This document shows, one piece after another, positions 27,801 to 42,800 of a stretch of DNA of 64,000 nucleotides. The position numbers were made by a program, and so were the translations under genes. The notes under the pieces are model-generated. The model had not been told where the DNA came from. It saw only the letters and a program-made list of their open reading frames with translations, and searched no databases. Every line of letters begins with the position of its first letter. Positions within the stretch are counted from its first letter, which is position 1. Origin of the DNA: Petrosia ficiformis (Eukaryota > Porifera > Demospongiae > Haplosclerida > Petrosiidae); contig OX345636.1 in the NCBI GenBank assembly GCA_947044365.1, positions 40,714,191 to 40,778,190 of the forward strand, written 5' to 3'.

Positions 27801-30800
27801 GCTCCTGAGTCCTGATATGACTCACCAGATCATTCACCAATTCATTCCATATATCAGGGAAGTATGTCTTTACTAACAAATCACACTGTAATGAAAACAG
27901 GAATATTAATCAGCACTAAAATTAATGAAATATCTATATACCATATGAGGGTAGTCCCCGTGTTCTATTTACAATGGATAACATCACAACTGGTATAATA
28001 ATAATTGTATATAATAATTATAATAATAATAATATATATTTAAATCTTTATTAGTAACTTCATCTCTTAATACTATTCCGGGTTGTATTGTCACACTCTC
28101 CCTCACTTATCACCCCACTCTTGCTAAAATCACACATCTCATCCCGGAACATACTTTAATTGCATTTGATGATATTATTCCAGGAACAGTATGTACAATG
28201 TATGTTGCTATTTTTATCCATGGAAATTAATCATAGGCCATAGGGCTATCCCTATGATTGCTTATCCACGGGTTTTATGTATGTTTATATATATATTTAT
28301 ATGTTTGTGGCCACTTACGCGAGTATGCGTTGCATACGTAGTTAAGGAAGTTACGTCATTCCCGGGGGCTCGGTCAATTAATGGCATGGCGTGTGAAAGA
28401 ATGCATGCTTGAGCTCTACAGACCAGCATAAAGAAAGCTGTGTACCTTACGTAGAAACTAGAACTAATACATGTACCTATCTATTCTACCTGAAATATAT
28501 TTTCTAAAGTTCTACAATCACGAAACTTTCTTCTCTATATCTTGTTCAAGGGCAACCATACACAGAAACTACTACTTCAATCTCGATTATAATTACTAGT
28601 AATAAATACTTACCGCAGTAGATAGTATTTGAGATGGTAGTTCAGAACACAGGTTTTCCACTGCAGCTTCAGCTTCCGCCTAATAAATGAAAGAGTATCA
28701 AAACAATATATGTGTACATATACAATTATACATGTACACAATTATGCATTGTATGTGTGTGTATTGTGTGTACCCCCAAAGTCTTTAAACTAAACTCTGT
28801 CCCTCCCCCTAACTAAGTTTCTAAATGAAGTGCCTGACAAAGATCCGAATTTCCAAAAGAAACTTTTATATGAATAATAAATTGCAGAAGACTAGCTACA
28901 TGTACCTGTATATAACTGTTAGATGATAGAAGACTAGCTACATGTACATGTACATACACAACTGTTAGATGAATAATCAATTGATAGAAGGGTAGCTACA
29001 TGTACATGTACATGTACATACACAACTGTTAGATGAATAATCAATTGATAGAAGGGTAGCTACATGTACATGTACATGTACATACACAACTGTTAGATGA
29101 ATAATCAATTGATAGAAGAGTAGCTACATGCACATGTACAGTAGCCCCAGAAAAAAAGGTTACACATTTGCTGTTATGTATGCTCTGTTTCCGTTTATAC
29201 TTTCCATTTCCATTTTCCTAAACAGAACGGGAAAACTCAAAAAGAGAAAGGGGATAAAGAGAAACGGAAGAAACGGTTTCCGTTTGCGGTTTAATGATAA
29301 TTATTATATTATATAATTTAAATTTTTACGCGCGTATTACATTATATTGCTTCGGCAGTACTTCATTGTTTGTTTTTGCCATGGTTTTGTCTGTATATGC
29401 TAAGCAAAGAATTGTCCATTTAGTTTATGTCGAAGGAAGAGATAATAGGGCGGAGGTTGCTAGGTTGTTGCATAAAGAAGGAATAGTTACCACTAGAAAG
29501 AGCGTCGCGGCGTTTCTGAGAAGATACGAGATTGATGGAACTATAGAGCGAAGACAGGGATCAGGGAGACCTACAAAGCTTTCCATGGAGGTACTAAGGA
29601 TAGTTGAAATACAGATGAGAACAGACGATGAAACAACTGCTGTCCAACTTCACAAGCTATTAGCGAGCCTTGGCCACGAAGTGTCTCTGACGACCATACT
29701 GAATAGTCGAAGACTCTTGGGTTGGACGTTCAGAGGATCAGCATATTGTCAACTGATACGCCAGCCCAACAAAGTGAAACGTCTTGCATGGGCAACGGAG
29801 AATATGGAATGTGAGTTTGAAGACGTCATTTGGACAGACGAAGCTTCTATTCAAATGGAGTCTCACAGGAGATTTTGTCATAGGAAAAGGGGAGAGCAGC
29901 CAACTCCTAAACCTCGTCCTAAGCATCCATTCAAAGTCCATGTATGGGCAGGCATTAGTTGTAGAGGAGCTACCAATATTTGTATTTTCACAGGCACACT
30001 AGAAGCTGATGGATTTTGTCAGATTTTAAACGACTTTTTGATACCATTTGTGAGAGATGTGTATCCTGATCACCACCGACTAATGATGGACAATGATCCT
30101 AAGCACACATCAATAAAGGCTAAAGCTTTCCTACAAGCTAAATCAATCAACTGGTGGAAGACACCAGCTGAATCGCCAGACTTCAATCCGATAGAGAATC
30201 TCTGGCATGAAGTAAAGGAGTATCTCAGACGAGATATCAAACCAACTACAAAGGATGAGCTAATAGGTGGGATTCAAGAGTTTTGGAAAACAGTTGATGT
30301 ACCAAAATGTATAAAATACATACGACACCTTAAAAAAGTGATTCCTAAAGCAATTGAAGCAAATTCTTTTTTTTTTTTACCCTCTAAAAGGCTCTTTTCA
30401 GTGCCACCCCGAATACAAAAGATGACACCATTTATTATTATATGTAGTTGTAATGCCATGTGCATCTGATGATTTGGCTGGTGTCTTCTACCAGTTGATT
30501 GAGTTAGCTTGTAGGAATGCTCAGCCTTTATTCAATGTGTGCTTAGGCATTATTAGTTTGTGCTGATTGGAATACACATCTTTCACAAAGGGTATCGAGA
30601 ACAATTTTTTTAGTTTGATCTTTTAGATAAATCATGTATGCAAACTAAGTTTTGTAATAAGGACTTTTCAACAAGATAATAATTTTAACCTTTGAACATA
30701 ATTTAGTGGCAGGGAGGAGATAGACTAAACAAACACTTAGTCACAATTAGAACATCATTGAACTTTTCAACAAAATATAATTTTCAACTTTGAACATGAT

Positions 30801-33800
30801 AACTATAAAGTGGCAGGGAGGAGATACACTAAAACAAACACTTATCAAAAATGAAAAGTGTAGTCTAGCCACTCCTGCTTAAAGTACATCAAAGTAGTAA
30901 AACAATAGATCATAAATGCATTACACTAATATCTATACCTGCTAAAAGTAATATAACTATTTTAATTTAACAAATAACAATATTCTCCAATATTCTTTTT
31001 TCTTTAATCTAATATTATATGATCATCACGTAACTTCTTGCATAAATCGGCAATTGATTTAATACATTTACCCCATACCAGTTCAAATTCCACAACTGAG
31101 AGTGAAGAATATTTAGACTTAACTAGTCCTTTTACAAACAGGAGCTTTTCCATGTCCAACACACTGGTTTTCATACCCCTCACCTGTCTTCCTGTAATGG
31201 TGGAACATCTAAGTATTTCTGAGCCAAAAACAGCTCTGGCCAGGTCTCGTGCCAATTTTGGTGGGTCTCTGTAAGTTATTTTGAGTATTTCTTCAACGGT
31301 TTTTGAAGATGGTTTTGAAGATGGTTTTGAAAGTGCTTTCGAGCCACTGTCAAGTGGTAAAGTAGCATTCAATATTGCATGTAAATCTGGCATGTCAATA
31401 TCCATGATACTGTCATAACAAATGGGCGGAGAAAGGGGCGGGATATCATTATTAATATATGGAGGTATTTCAGCATTAACATATGGGGGTATTTCAGCAT
31501 TATCATATGGGGTGGTTTGTCCAGCAAACATACCCATTAAGTTATCTATTTTATTGTTCAGCATCTTAATCTCTTCATGTATATCTGATCCGTCTTCTGT
31601 TTGTGTACTGCTTTCTACTTTTCTCTTATTAATTATCAATATATCATCTACTTCATACTTATCTGATCCTTCTTCTGTTTGTGTACTCTTTTCTACCTTT
31701 CTCTCGCTATTTGTCAATCTATCATCTACTCCATTCTCATCTGATCCTTCTTCTGTTTGCGTACTCTTTTCTACCTTCCTCTCGTTAATCATCTGTCTAT
31801 CATCTACTTCTTCATTCTCTACACGTACACGTACATGTTGTATATTTGATCCTTCTTTTTCTATACTATTATGATTCTTTGCTACTTTTCTCTCATTGAT
31901 CATTTCTATATCATTTACTCCTTCTTTCTTTTCTTCATCATCTCTATCTTCTACTTCATTATCTTCTCCATCATCTCCATTTTCTACTGCTGGATTCCCA
32001 CTAGCAATTATAATTATACCTTCCTTTTTCTGCTTCTTCACTGGTTTTGCAACTAGTTTTTGTTGCTCTATTGATCAATAAATAATAACAATATATATAA
32101 TATAGAACTATTACAATGAATAATTAGTACACACATATTATATACATGCAAACAACACTGCATAGAGTAAAGCACAAACCTTTTTTCTTTCGTTTCTTTT
32201 CCACTTTCAATGGATACTGCACTACTGTAGCTTTCCAAATGCTGCTTCTGCCATATTTAACTTCCACATTATCACCAACTTTCAACTCTTTAGATTTATC
32301 TCTTTTCATTATATTTTTCAAATATTCCTTATTGATTTTGCCATCATAGCGTTTAGAATTATTACCCTGCCATTTAAGCAGCAACATCTCTGAAACTTCG
32401 GCCATACTTCTCGTAACATCCGCAGTTCAGCTGGTTTGTAGATCGCCTGTGAGCATGCGTACAACAAAAGACACGCCCATAATTAATTATTATAATTAAG
32501 CGCAGTGCCGCATCATTTCCGTTTCCGTTTTTGTCTTGCCTTTTTGTTTTGTCTGTTTCCGTTTCTATTTTTTTCTTTTCTGTTTCTGTTTTAAATGGAA
32601 ATGGAACTCTGTTTTAATAAAGTGGAAACGTGTAACCTTTTTTTCTGTGGCTACTGTACATACACAACTGTTAGATGAATAATCAATAGATAGAAGACTA
32701 GCTACATGTACATGTACATACACAACTGTTAGATGAATAATCAATTTATAGAAGACTAGCTACATGTACATGTACATACACAACTGTTAGATGAATAATC
32801 AATTGATAGAAGGGTAGCTACATGTACATGTACATGTACATACACAACTGAATAATCAATTGATAGAAGGGTAGCTACATGTACATGTACATGTACATAC
32901 ACAACTGTTAGATGAATAATCAATTGATAGAAGAGTAGCTACATGCACATGTACATACACAACTGTTAGATGAATAATCAATTGATAGAAGACTAGCTAA
33001 ATGTACATACACAACCGTTAGATGAATAATCAATTGATAGAAGAGTAGCTACATGTACAGGTACATACACAACTGTTAGATGAATAATCAATTGATAGAA
33101 GGGTAGCTACATGTACATGTACATGTACATACACAACTGTTAGATGAATAATCAATTGATAGAAGACTAGCTACATGTACATGTACATACACAACTGTTA
33201 GATGAATAATCAATTGATAGAAGACTTAGCTACATGTACATGTACATACACAACTGTTAGATGAATAATCAATTGACAGAAGACTAGCTACATGTATATG
33301 TACATGTTTATGTATGTAATATGCTGTATCATATGTTGAACAGATGTAGAGAGAACACTCATTGATCCTATAGTCTATTCAAGTTCAAGTGTTGCAAACA
33401 TTTGCAGTTATACATGCAACTTCCTTTCTTTTAAGCATGGTCAATGCTAACAACAGATGCAGGTTGATAAAAACAGCAACACTTTCCTCAAATCTTCCTG
33501 CCAAGACACACAGGTATACATGAAGTAAGCACACTCACGTGGGAGACCACAAACACGTAATAATTTTACATTCCAATGATGCAATTCTTCCGCTATTGAC
33601 TTCTGTGACTCATGAATTTGAATAGACTGTAGTTGAAAACTTATCCATCAAATGGGAAAAAAGCTATGGTGTAAAAATGATATATTATAAACCTCACTTC
33701 AGTATTGTTGTTCAAAATATAAGATTTCACAACACTCACTACTTCTGTACACACATCACACAAAACTGACTGTTTTGGCTGAAATGAAGATACATGTACA

Positions 33801-36800
33801 TACATGTAATTATAATATGTAATAATGTAGACAGGTGATAATCAGTCTGAGCAAGAAAGAAATAAATAGGAAAAAATACAGTAACCATTCCAAGTGGTAT
33901 TCAACAATCAAAATCATATAGTACCTGGTTAGTGTGGGACTTAACTCATGCTCACACCAATTACACATTAACATACATGTACATGTATGTGCATGTAAAT
34001 TACATGTCTACTGCAATAACTATAGCTACACACACTGAAACCCTTTAGTAAGTTTTACATGCAGTTATTTAACTAGGGTGGGACTTGTTCATGCTCGCAA
34101 CAATTGCACATTATGGTGATGGGTGAGAGTTTCAAATATGAATGGGTGGGTTCACTTTTGTGGTGAACTTTGCAGCTAACTTGTTACAAATTTTTGGGCG
34201 CAATTTGCAAGCTTATCATAAAATTTTAGACCGTATATACAAATTGTTTTTAGTAATCCAGTTTCTTAAAGAGGGTACATGTAGCTCGAAATCTTCTACT
34301 ATTGCAGTAGTGTGCAGCAAAGTACGAGTACACTCTCTCAGAATGTTGTAACTTTGGAACTTTTGTCAACCTTCTAGTATACAGTAACTAAAATCTATTC
34401 GAGCCGCCCCAGTACATGTAACAGGATCAGAAACACTGACACAACTGGCCTATCTTGTTTCCTTTTGATAAAAATTGTTACCAAACTTTCAAATTTTCGA
34501 GGCAATGTAACTTCACCATTAGAACATCTACATGTACATGTATATATAGCCTTCAGGTTTTTACTTGGTATTCAGCTATTTTTTAGTAACAATTTGTTTT
34601 AAACGTTTATTTTGTAAGAAAATAACATCAATGTTATTGTATCTCATTAATTATTCATAAACTCACTCGTCACCTTAACATATATGTAGTAATCATTACA
34701 TGCATGCATGCATGTACACGAGTTAAACATGCTTAATGAAGCCGTTGTGGCTTCTTGCTTGTTTGTGCCTTTTGCTAGCATGCTAGACACATGAATTTTC
34801 ATGTACATGTATGAACACACACACCTGATTTTTCCTAATTGGTTGTTTAGTTTTCATTAGAGAAGTGGAGTTATCACATAATCCAAGTTCTTTACAGACA
34901 TCAGAATTCTTGAAGTAATATACATGTATATATAAACAGCAAATTAAAATATAAAACTATTGCTATATTATACAACCAGGGTTTCATTTGGGGGGCCCCC
35001 TTTGGAATTTGTTTGCCAATATGCACACCATGATAACCCTGTATGTATGTACATGTACATGTATGTTGCCCCTCCCACAGTATTTCAAATTCAAGTTTCA
35101 CTCATCCCCCTCAACAAATTTTCTAAATGAAAGCCTAACAACTCACCAGATCTTTCACCAGTTCATTCCATATATCAGGGAAGAATGTCTTTACTAATAG
35201 ATCGCACTGTAATGAAAACATGAATATTACATGAACATGTAATTAAATATCTAAAAATAGTAACAGACGGTCAGACAGATAGTTTGATTAAATGCATGGT
35301 CGTTTACCGCTCCTACTCTTACGGTTTCTGGTCAACGTTATTATGGGCTCCTGGTATTATCTTTATTTATATTATTGGTATCATCCAGACGTTATCAAGT
35401 TTCTTTACAAAAGAAATTTAAAGGGTGCAAAGTTAATTATGGGTGAGCTAAGAAGGGTGTTAGCAGGTAATAGAAGTGTGCAGCACCCTGCTATAGGAGC
35501 CTAGTGAGTACCCTGCTGTAACTCAATAATGAAGAAATGAATTGAAATTACAAAAAGAACGGGAAGGATAATTACACGTACACTGTATATGACAATGGTG
35601 AAGGTAAAATGTTGTTGGTTATTCTAAAATAAAGTTAAAAACTTTTCTTGAGGTCATGGCGAACATGACCGACATTTAGCACTCTTGCTCATCATCAGAA
35701 CACGTGACTATTAAAAGTTTCACAAACTTTCACTATGCATATTCATGTACATGTATATATGTACAATGTAGTACATTGTAATATTGTAATAGTATTCAAT
35801 ATTGCACTTGATTTTCAAAAAGGGACACTTTCACACAAAATTATTTCAATCAAATGCTCATCTTTAATCACTCATCATTTTGGCATTTGGTACAGGAAGT
35901 CAATATCTAAGAAGATTAATAATAGCTCTTCCTGGATATAGAATTTCACGTATTTCCTAAACAAAATGGTAGAATAGTGTGTAAAAAAAGTAGGCATTTG
36001 ATTAAAATTATTTCGCAAGAAAGTGTCTCTTTTGGAAAATTAGCTCCCATCCATGTACATGTACATGTACAGTAGAAAACAAAAAAAAGTTCACGTTCTG
36101 TCTTCGTACTACGACCGTAGTACGGAACGATTAACAGTGAAAACGCTGTACAAACGCCGTCTAAACACTACGTTGAGATTGCGTTCACGTTTTAGAAAAC
36201 GGAATGATGAAAATCCGTTTATACGGAACAGTCAACGCCCTATTTATGGTATCCACTCGCCTTGCTGCTTTCCTGTAGCTAACGAAGCATGTTTTTGGTA
36301 TCTACAGCTTTCTTAGATAGTCTTCTGTCTAACTAAACCAGTTAAAAGTCACTGCTATTTAAAATGCAGAAGTTATGCAGGCGGGTATAGAGGTGGGCGT
36401 TGCCCGTGGAAGTACTAAATTTTCAAGCGCTCATCTTACTCTCTTCCTGGTGATAACGAAGCATAAATTTAACATCAATGGCTTACTTAGCAACTCTTCT
36501 TTCCAGCAAAGTAAATTAGAATCTTGAGTCTTATAAAATGTGAGAGTTAAGACTCTTACAACTACGCATGCGCAATTACGTCAAAGTAACCGACGTAGAG
36601 TGTACCGTCGAAACATAGTTTATACGCTAAAATTAGCATCGTAGAAACGTCGTTTACACGCTACGTAGCTAAAGTGGTACGAGTTAACTACAGAACGGAG
36701 TGTTTCGTACTACGGTCGTAGAACGAAGACAGAACGTGAACTTTTTTTGTTTTCTACTGTATGTAAGTCATGTACATGTACATTGTACATGTACAATGTA

Positions 36801-39800
36801 CATGTACATGTACATTGTACATGTACATTGTACATGTACAATGTATATGTATTATATTAAATACTTACTGCAACAGATGCTACAGATGGTAGTTCAGAAC
36901 ACAGTTGCTCCACTTCAGCTTCAGCTTCTGCCTAATAAAATCAGAGATTATCAAAACAATATGTGATAGAGGACCCCCATTCATTCCTTAACCAGATGTA
37001 ATTGTTCCAGAATAGTTATTCTGTGTCCTTAATGTGAGGTAATAGTTACTTCAAATACATGTACATAAACACATGTACAGTACCTGACTTTATTAAGTTT
37101 ACATACATGTACTATGATAGGAACTATACTTTAATAAGGTGATAGTCAACTGTACTTCTAAGTAGTACTATAGTACTGTAATCATAGTAATGTGTGAATT
37201 TCCTTTACATTTGTATGTGATAGCATAGTACTAAGGTGTAATACTGTGTAGTACATTCGAAGTACAGTGTACTTCACTCATAAAGTACACTGAAGTCAAT
37301 GGAAGTACAATGATAGCATGTAAACTTAATAATGTCATGTACTGTAAGCTAATAGTACAACAGAACACAAACTAAAATTGTAGACTTAGTTTAACACTTC
37401 AAGTTAGTCGTTATTGTTTCTCCACCTAACAGACAGCCTTCTATCATTTGATCATACAATGTACATGTACATGTATATGTTTCTGTTGGACTCTTTCAGA
37501 AACTATTTCAAGCACTGTACATGTACATGTGTCAACCAAGTAATTGAAGACACCAGTGTGTACATGCATGTAACTCACCTCGGTATTATTGTTTTCAATA
37601 AAAGGTTTTACAAAATTCACTACGGTTGTGCACACATCACATAAATCTGATTTGACTTGTTTTGGCTGAAATAACGATAATAATTATAATTATAATTAGT
37701 GTACATTTTTACATGTATACACACATGTATGTCTCTCATGTACATGTACATGTAAAATGTCATTTACACTTTTCATGTCAAATGACCTGGTATAGTTGTA
37801 CAAACAGGGTTTCATACAGCAGGAGGATATCTAGATTTAGGACAAATTTATTTCAAAATGCAACAATATCTCAGCTAAAAGCCTTCTGGGGCCCCAGAAG
37901 CAACCAGAAGCAATCTCAGAGAGCCTCCTTTTCAGGTGGAGCACCTCCAGACCCTACAGAAGCATTGTACCTCACATAATCAATTCTTCCCCCTCCCTAA
38001 CAAAACATCCTGTATGAAACCATGACATGTACATGCATCACCCACATCCACTACATGTAATTCTGTTTGCAACTTCCACATCCTCAGAAAGATTTCAAAC
38101 AAATTGTGTAGGCTGTGGGTACATGTACACATGTACATGTACATGTACACACAACTTATGAGTTTTAGTATCAGGCACATGCAGACAAGGAATGGTACGA
38201 AGGTTGGAAAACAACATTCGAATTCAAATGCTTTGCTTTAAAAGCACAGCAAACAAACGAAGGTTCCAATATTCAAACATTTCTCCCAGCCCTAATACAG
38301 ACTCATACAGTGTATATACAGACATACAGACACATTAACACATACTGTACATGTACAATAGAGTGAACAGACTCATAAACAGACTCATAAACACATTTAC
38401 ATTGTACATGTACCTGATTCTTCTTCAATGCTTTAAAATGTAGTTTGTTGTTCACACGAGAGGTAGAAATACATAAATTTATCTCCTTACAGATAGAATC
38501 TGAATCCTAAGAGCCATACATATGCAATAATAAATACACAATGTGTGTACATATACACGTACATGTATACTTTAATTACAATTTTGTCATACAGAATTGG
38601 TATATACCACATAGCCTTAAATTTTGAGTTTTGATGATATTCATGCAACTACATGTATTTTGTAAATACGTTCACCAAAAATGCTCACAATCACAGCCAC
38701 ATCCATGCAGTAGGCTTGACCATTATTTTTGCGGTCCATATACATTATGCATTATATGTAGTGAAGTTATAGTGCAGTGGGCATGACCATTACTTTAACA
38801 GTCCATATACATGTATATGTACAACATATACATGTAGTGAAGCTGTAATGCAGTGGGCATGACCATTATTTTCGCGGTCCATATACATGTAGTGAAGCTG
38901 TAATGCAGTGGGCATGACCATTATTTTCGTGGTCCATATACATGTAGCAGTGTTTCCCTCAAAAGTTGGCAACATGGCACTCCCACACCCTTTAATTTTA
39001 AACTTTATACTGAAAAGCAATACTGATTGAACATTGTTAACCAAACATCATGTAACAACGATGCACTCCCCCACCCTTAATATTTATCATGGGGGAAACA
39101 CTGTATGTAGTGAAGCTGTAATGCACCATCTGATCCAAAGACAGAACTGTGAGATGCCAAATAGGAAGGTCTTTGGGCCAATGGTGCACCATACAGTATA
39201 TATCAATACAATGTCACCATACATGTACATGTACATGTAGGGCTGGGCAGTATATCAATATTTTGTTGAAATTCTATATTATTTCCTATACCATGGTACA
39301 TGCATGGAATTTCATACCAAAATATTAAAATAAATGGTTAATTAAATAATTTACATGCCACACCCATCACATGGCCAGCGGAAATAGTGCTTTAGCAGTG
39401 ATTGTTAAGAAGCTGTTTGGGCCAATGGTGCACTATACAGTAAACATCAATAAAATGTCACAATACAGTAGTTGCTCAGTAATTTCATTTCCACACTATA
39501 GCAGTTCGTTTTGATAGTAATTAGTGTACTTGATTCAGCACCAGTGAGACAGTAATTACTATACTATACTGCCAATAGAATTATTACTGTTACTGTGTGG
39601 TGAACCTTTATTGACATGTACATACCAATTCCAGCTCTAGTAGTTGCCATATCATAGGGAAGTAAGTATCAACGAGTTGAGTACACTGTAGCAATATAAT
39701 AATAATAATAATATAATAATAATAATAATAATAATGTATACTCATACTTACATTACGAGATATTGAAGATGGCATTACACTACAAAACAAATCCAAGGCA

Positions 39801-42800
39801 CTTTGAACTTCATCCTATAGTAGAACAAGACAAACTATAACTATCAACGAACAATACTGTGCAAAGTTAAATTATAATGTACAAATGTAAATGTAGTAGA
39901 CTATTGAGAAAACTAATACAGTAGAGTACAGTACAATATACATGTAGTATTTGTATTGGTAATTAAATACTATTGAATGTATTTGACCCCAAGCTTGCAG
40001 TACAGTATAGTCCAGTAGACTATTGATAATACAGTACAGTATAGTCCAGTAGACTATTGATAATACAGTACAGTATAGTCCAGTAGATTATTGATAATAC
40101 AGTACAGTATAGTCCAGTAGACTATTGATAATACAGTACAGTATTGCTATTGATAATATAGTACTGTACAGTACAGTACACTTTGTATGCACAGTACAGT
40201 ATACTACTAACAGCACAATTCAGTATAGTACAGTATCCAATAGTACAGGTCATGCAAGTAGTTGTACATGCATGTACATGTACTATATGTATATTGTAAT
40301 GACTGTATTATCAATAGTCTACTATACTGTACTGTATTATTAGTAGTCTATGATACTTACCTGAGTACCATTACGTTCAACAAAAGGTCTGATAAAATCT
40401 ACTATATCTTTACACAAGGTACAAGCCTCATCTTTTACTGGTTTGAACTGTAAACAATGAATAATATAAACATGTAAACAATTAGGAATATATAATATTA
40501 TAAAAGTCAAGACATGAGAAATCAAGCAGTGATTATTATAAAACAATCATTAGAATAATCCCTCCATACATGCATGTACATGTACATGCATGTAAATATA
40601 ACATGTATAAAACAGCCAGCTAGAATTAGAACACTGTGTTGTCAACGCAGGTAAAAAGCAATGTCTTCTGAGCCATCTTATCATAATATCATCATATTAT
40701 AATATCACATGTTTGGTCAAACACAAAACAGAGACACCAAATAACATACCTGATTTCCAACTGGTTTAACAGGTTTTTTACTCTTTATAACAGTGGAAGT
40801 ACATATTCCTAATGCTGAACATATTTTGTCATTATCCTAAATAAAAATGATGTACTGTACATGTACATGTACATGATACTAAATGTACTTAAATTTACAC
40901 ATTTACATAACATGTCAGGGTGGGAAATAAGAGTTGGGGTTATGGTGAGCATTGGTGTTCACCATAACCCCTTGATAATTTAATTCTGGTGAGCACTGAG
41001 CACCATGTTATTTGTTGAATTTATTAACTACAGTATATCATACTGTATATGTACATGTATATGTCAATACAATGTCACCATACAGTAACAGTAATTATCT
41101 TTGTAGTGGCAAAAATTCGACCAATTACTGTCAAAATTACTGTTGAACTACTGTAGTCTGATAATGAAACTACTGAGTAACTACTGTACTGCATGGTGAC
41201 TTTTTATTGATACATGTATATACATGTACTGTAAATGCTTTACACAATCTTTTTGATGAAACACAACTGCACTTAGAATGGCTTTACACCTTCTTTCTTG
41301 GAACTATTCATAATCCCCAGCTGTTGCAACTTCGTCAGGGGAAGATGACGAAAGAGAAGATCCTGTTCTGTTTCAGGGTGTGTAGAGACAAAACAAAACT
41401 GAAATAAAGTCGCTTTTTCTTACTAGTGCAGTGCGCAAAAATGCGCACTGTATGCATTATTTGTGTTTTATAGTGCGCATCTCTGCAATTATATATAGTA
41501 CAATAATGCGCATTTGGCACCGTTATTTCCCAGCCTGATACATGTATAAATGTACATGTACATGTATTTACACAATACATAAACATGATACATGTATACT
41601 GTATTCACATGACACATACAGTATAAGTCAAAACAAGTTAACGTTTCGTATTTGTAGAACGACTGTAGTACGAAACTTATCACACTGTATTATTAATGTT
41701 GCTAGTTAAAAGTCACTGAAATGCATAAGTTATACAAGATTGTACAGAGGTGGGCATTGCCTGTGAAACTACTATACTTTCAAACGCTCGCCTTGGACTC
41801 TTTCTGGTGATAATGAAGTATAGTTTGACATCATTGGCTTTGTTAACAACTCTTCTGTCCAGCAAAGCAAGTTAGAATCTTCAGTCTGATAAAATACGAG
41901 TTATGGAGCTGAAAAGAATTAGATATTAAATGCTCCGCCCCAACGTATTTTTTGGAAAAACAGAAACCCCCATTTTAATTATAGGTTAATTATTAACGTG
42001 AACAATCACCATTATTTTTTGAAATGATTGCAACCGTAATCTGCAACAAATGGAACCGTAAAACAATTGTTCTATTATTACGAAATGTTAACTTTTTTAT
42101 GTTTACTACTGTATATAGAAATACTAGGGCTGGGCGATTTTGGTAGTATCATTATCACGATTGATACTCACAAGTATCACGATATATCACGATATTTTAC
42201 AATATTATTAATTTTAAGTTAACAAGTACAATACTTCTTTGATTAAAAAGTGTTAAAAAACCCAAGCTAAATGTATATACTGTGAGAAAAATGATATGAC
42301 AACTATGATAAATAAATTACAGATGGATACTTCAGTCAAAAACGTCAATGAACAAGAAATGACATGATTAAGGTAAGTTTTCAGCAAGAAAGACGAGCAT
42401 TTGTACATTTTCAGGTAATAAGCATGATCGTTTTTTGTTGACAATGTGTCCTGCACAGCTAAATGCCCTTTCTGACGGAACTGACGTTGCTGGAATCGCC
42501 AGATACTTTCGGGCAAGGGCAGAGAGAGATGGATATCTTTCGGAATTGGTTTTCCAAAATACCAGAGGATCTTCTTGGACTGTACTTTCAGCAACATATC
42601 GTGATGTTTCAGCTTTGGCTCTCTCAGTAGCAGATAAATTTGACAGGGTTTCAGTTGATGGATTGATCACATCATCAATTAGTTTTAGTAACTTGTACTC
42701 CTCCTTTTTTTTCTTTGGTGGTGGCTCATGTGACTGAGTAGCTTCTTGTGAGAAATTAGAGTAGATGTCTGATACCTCAAGTTCAATGTTAGTGATGGTA

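Larger units (their letters stand above)
29139..32656. mobile_element. Tc1/mariner transposon carrying a BEN-domain passenger gene
   Basis: The 3,518-bp unit starts CAGTAGCCCCAGAAAAAAAGG and ends with its inverted counterpart (one mismatch in the first 27 bases), flanked by TA on both sides. TTTCCGTTT motifs recur just inside both ends, candidate transposase-binding sites. It contains an intact transposase on + and a two-exon BEN gene on -. It interrupts a minisatellite in prosaposin intron 23. Confidence 0.82.

Noticed and set aside
35292..35504. Plus-strand frame of 70 residues starting MHGRLPLLLLRF
   Set aside because: It looks like a signal or membrane segment, but no domain is recognised, there is no splice context, and a nearby block is a dispersed repeat.
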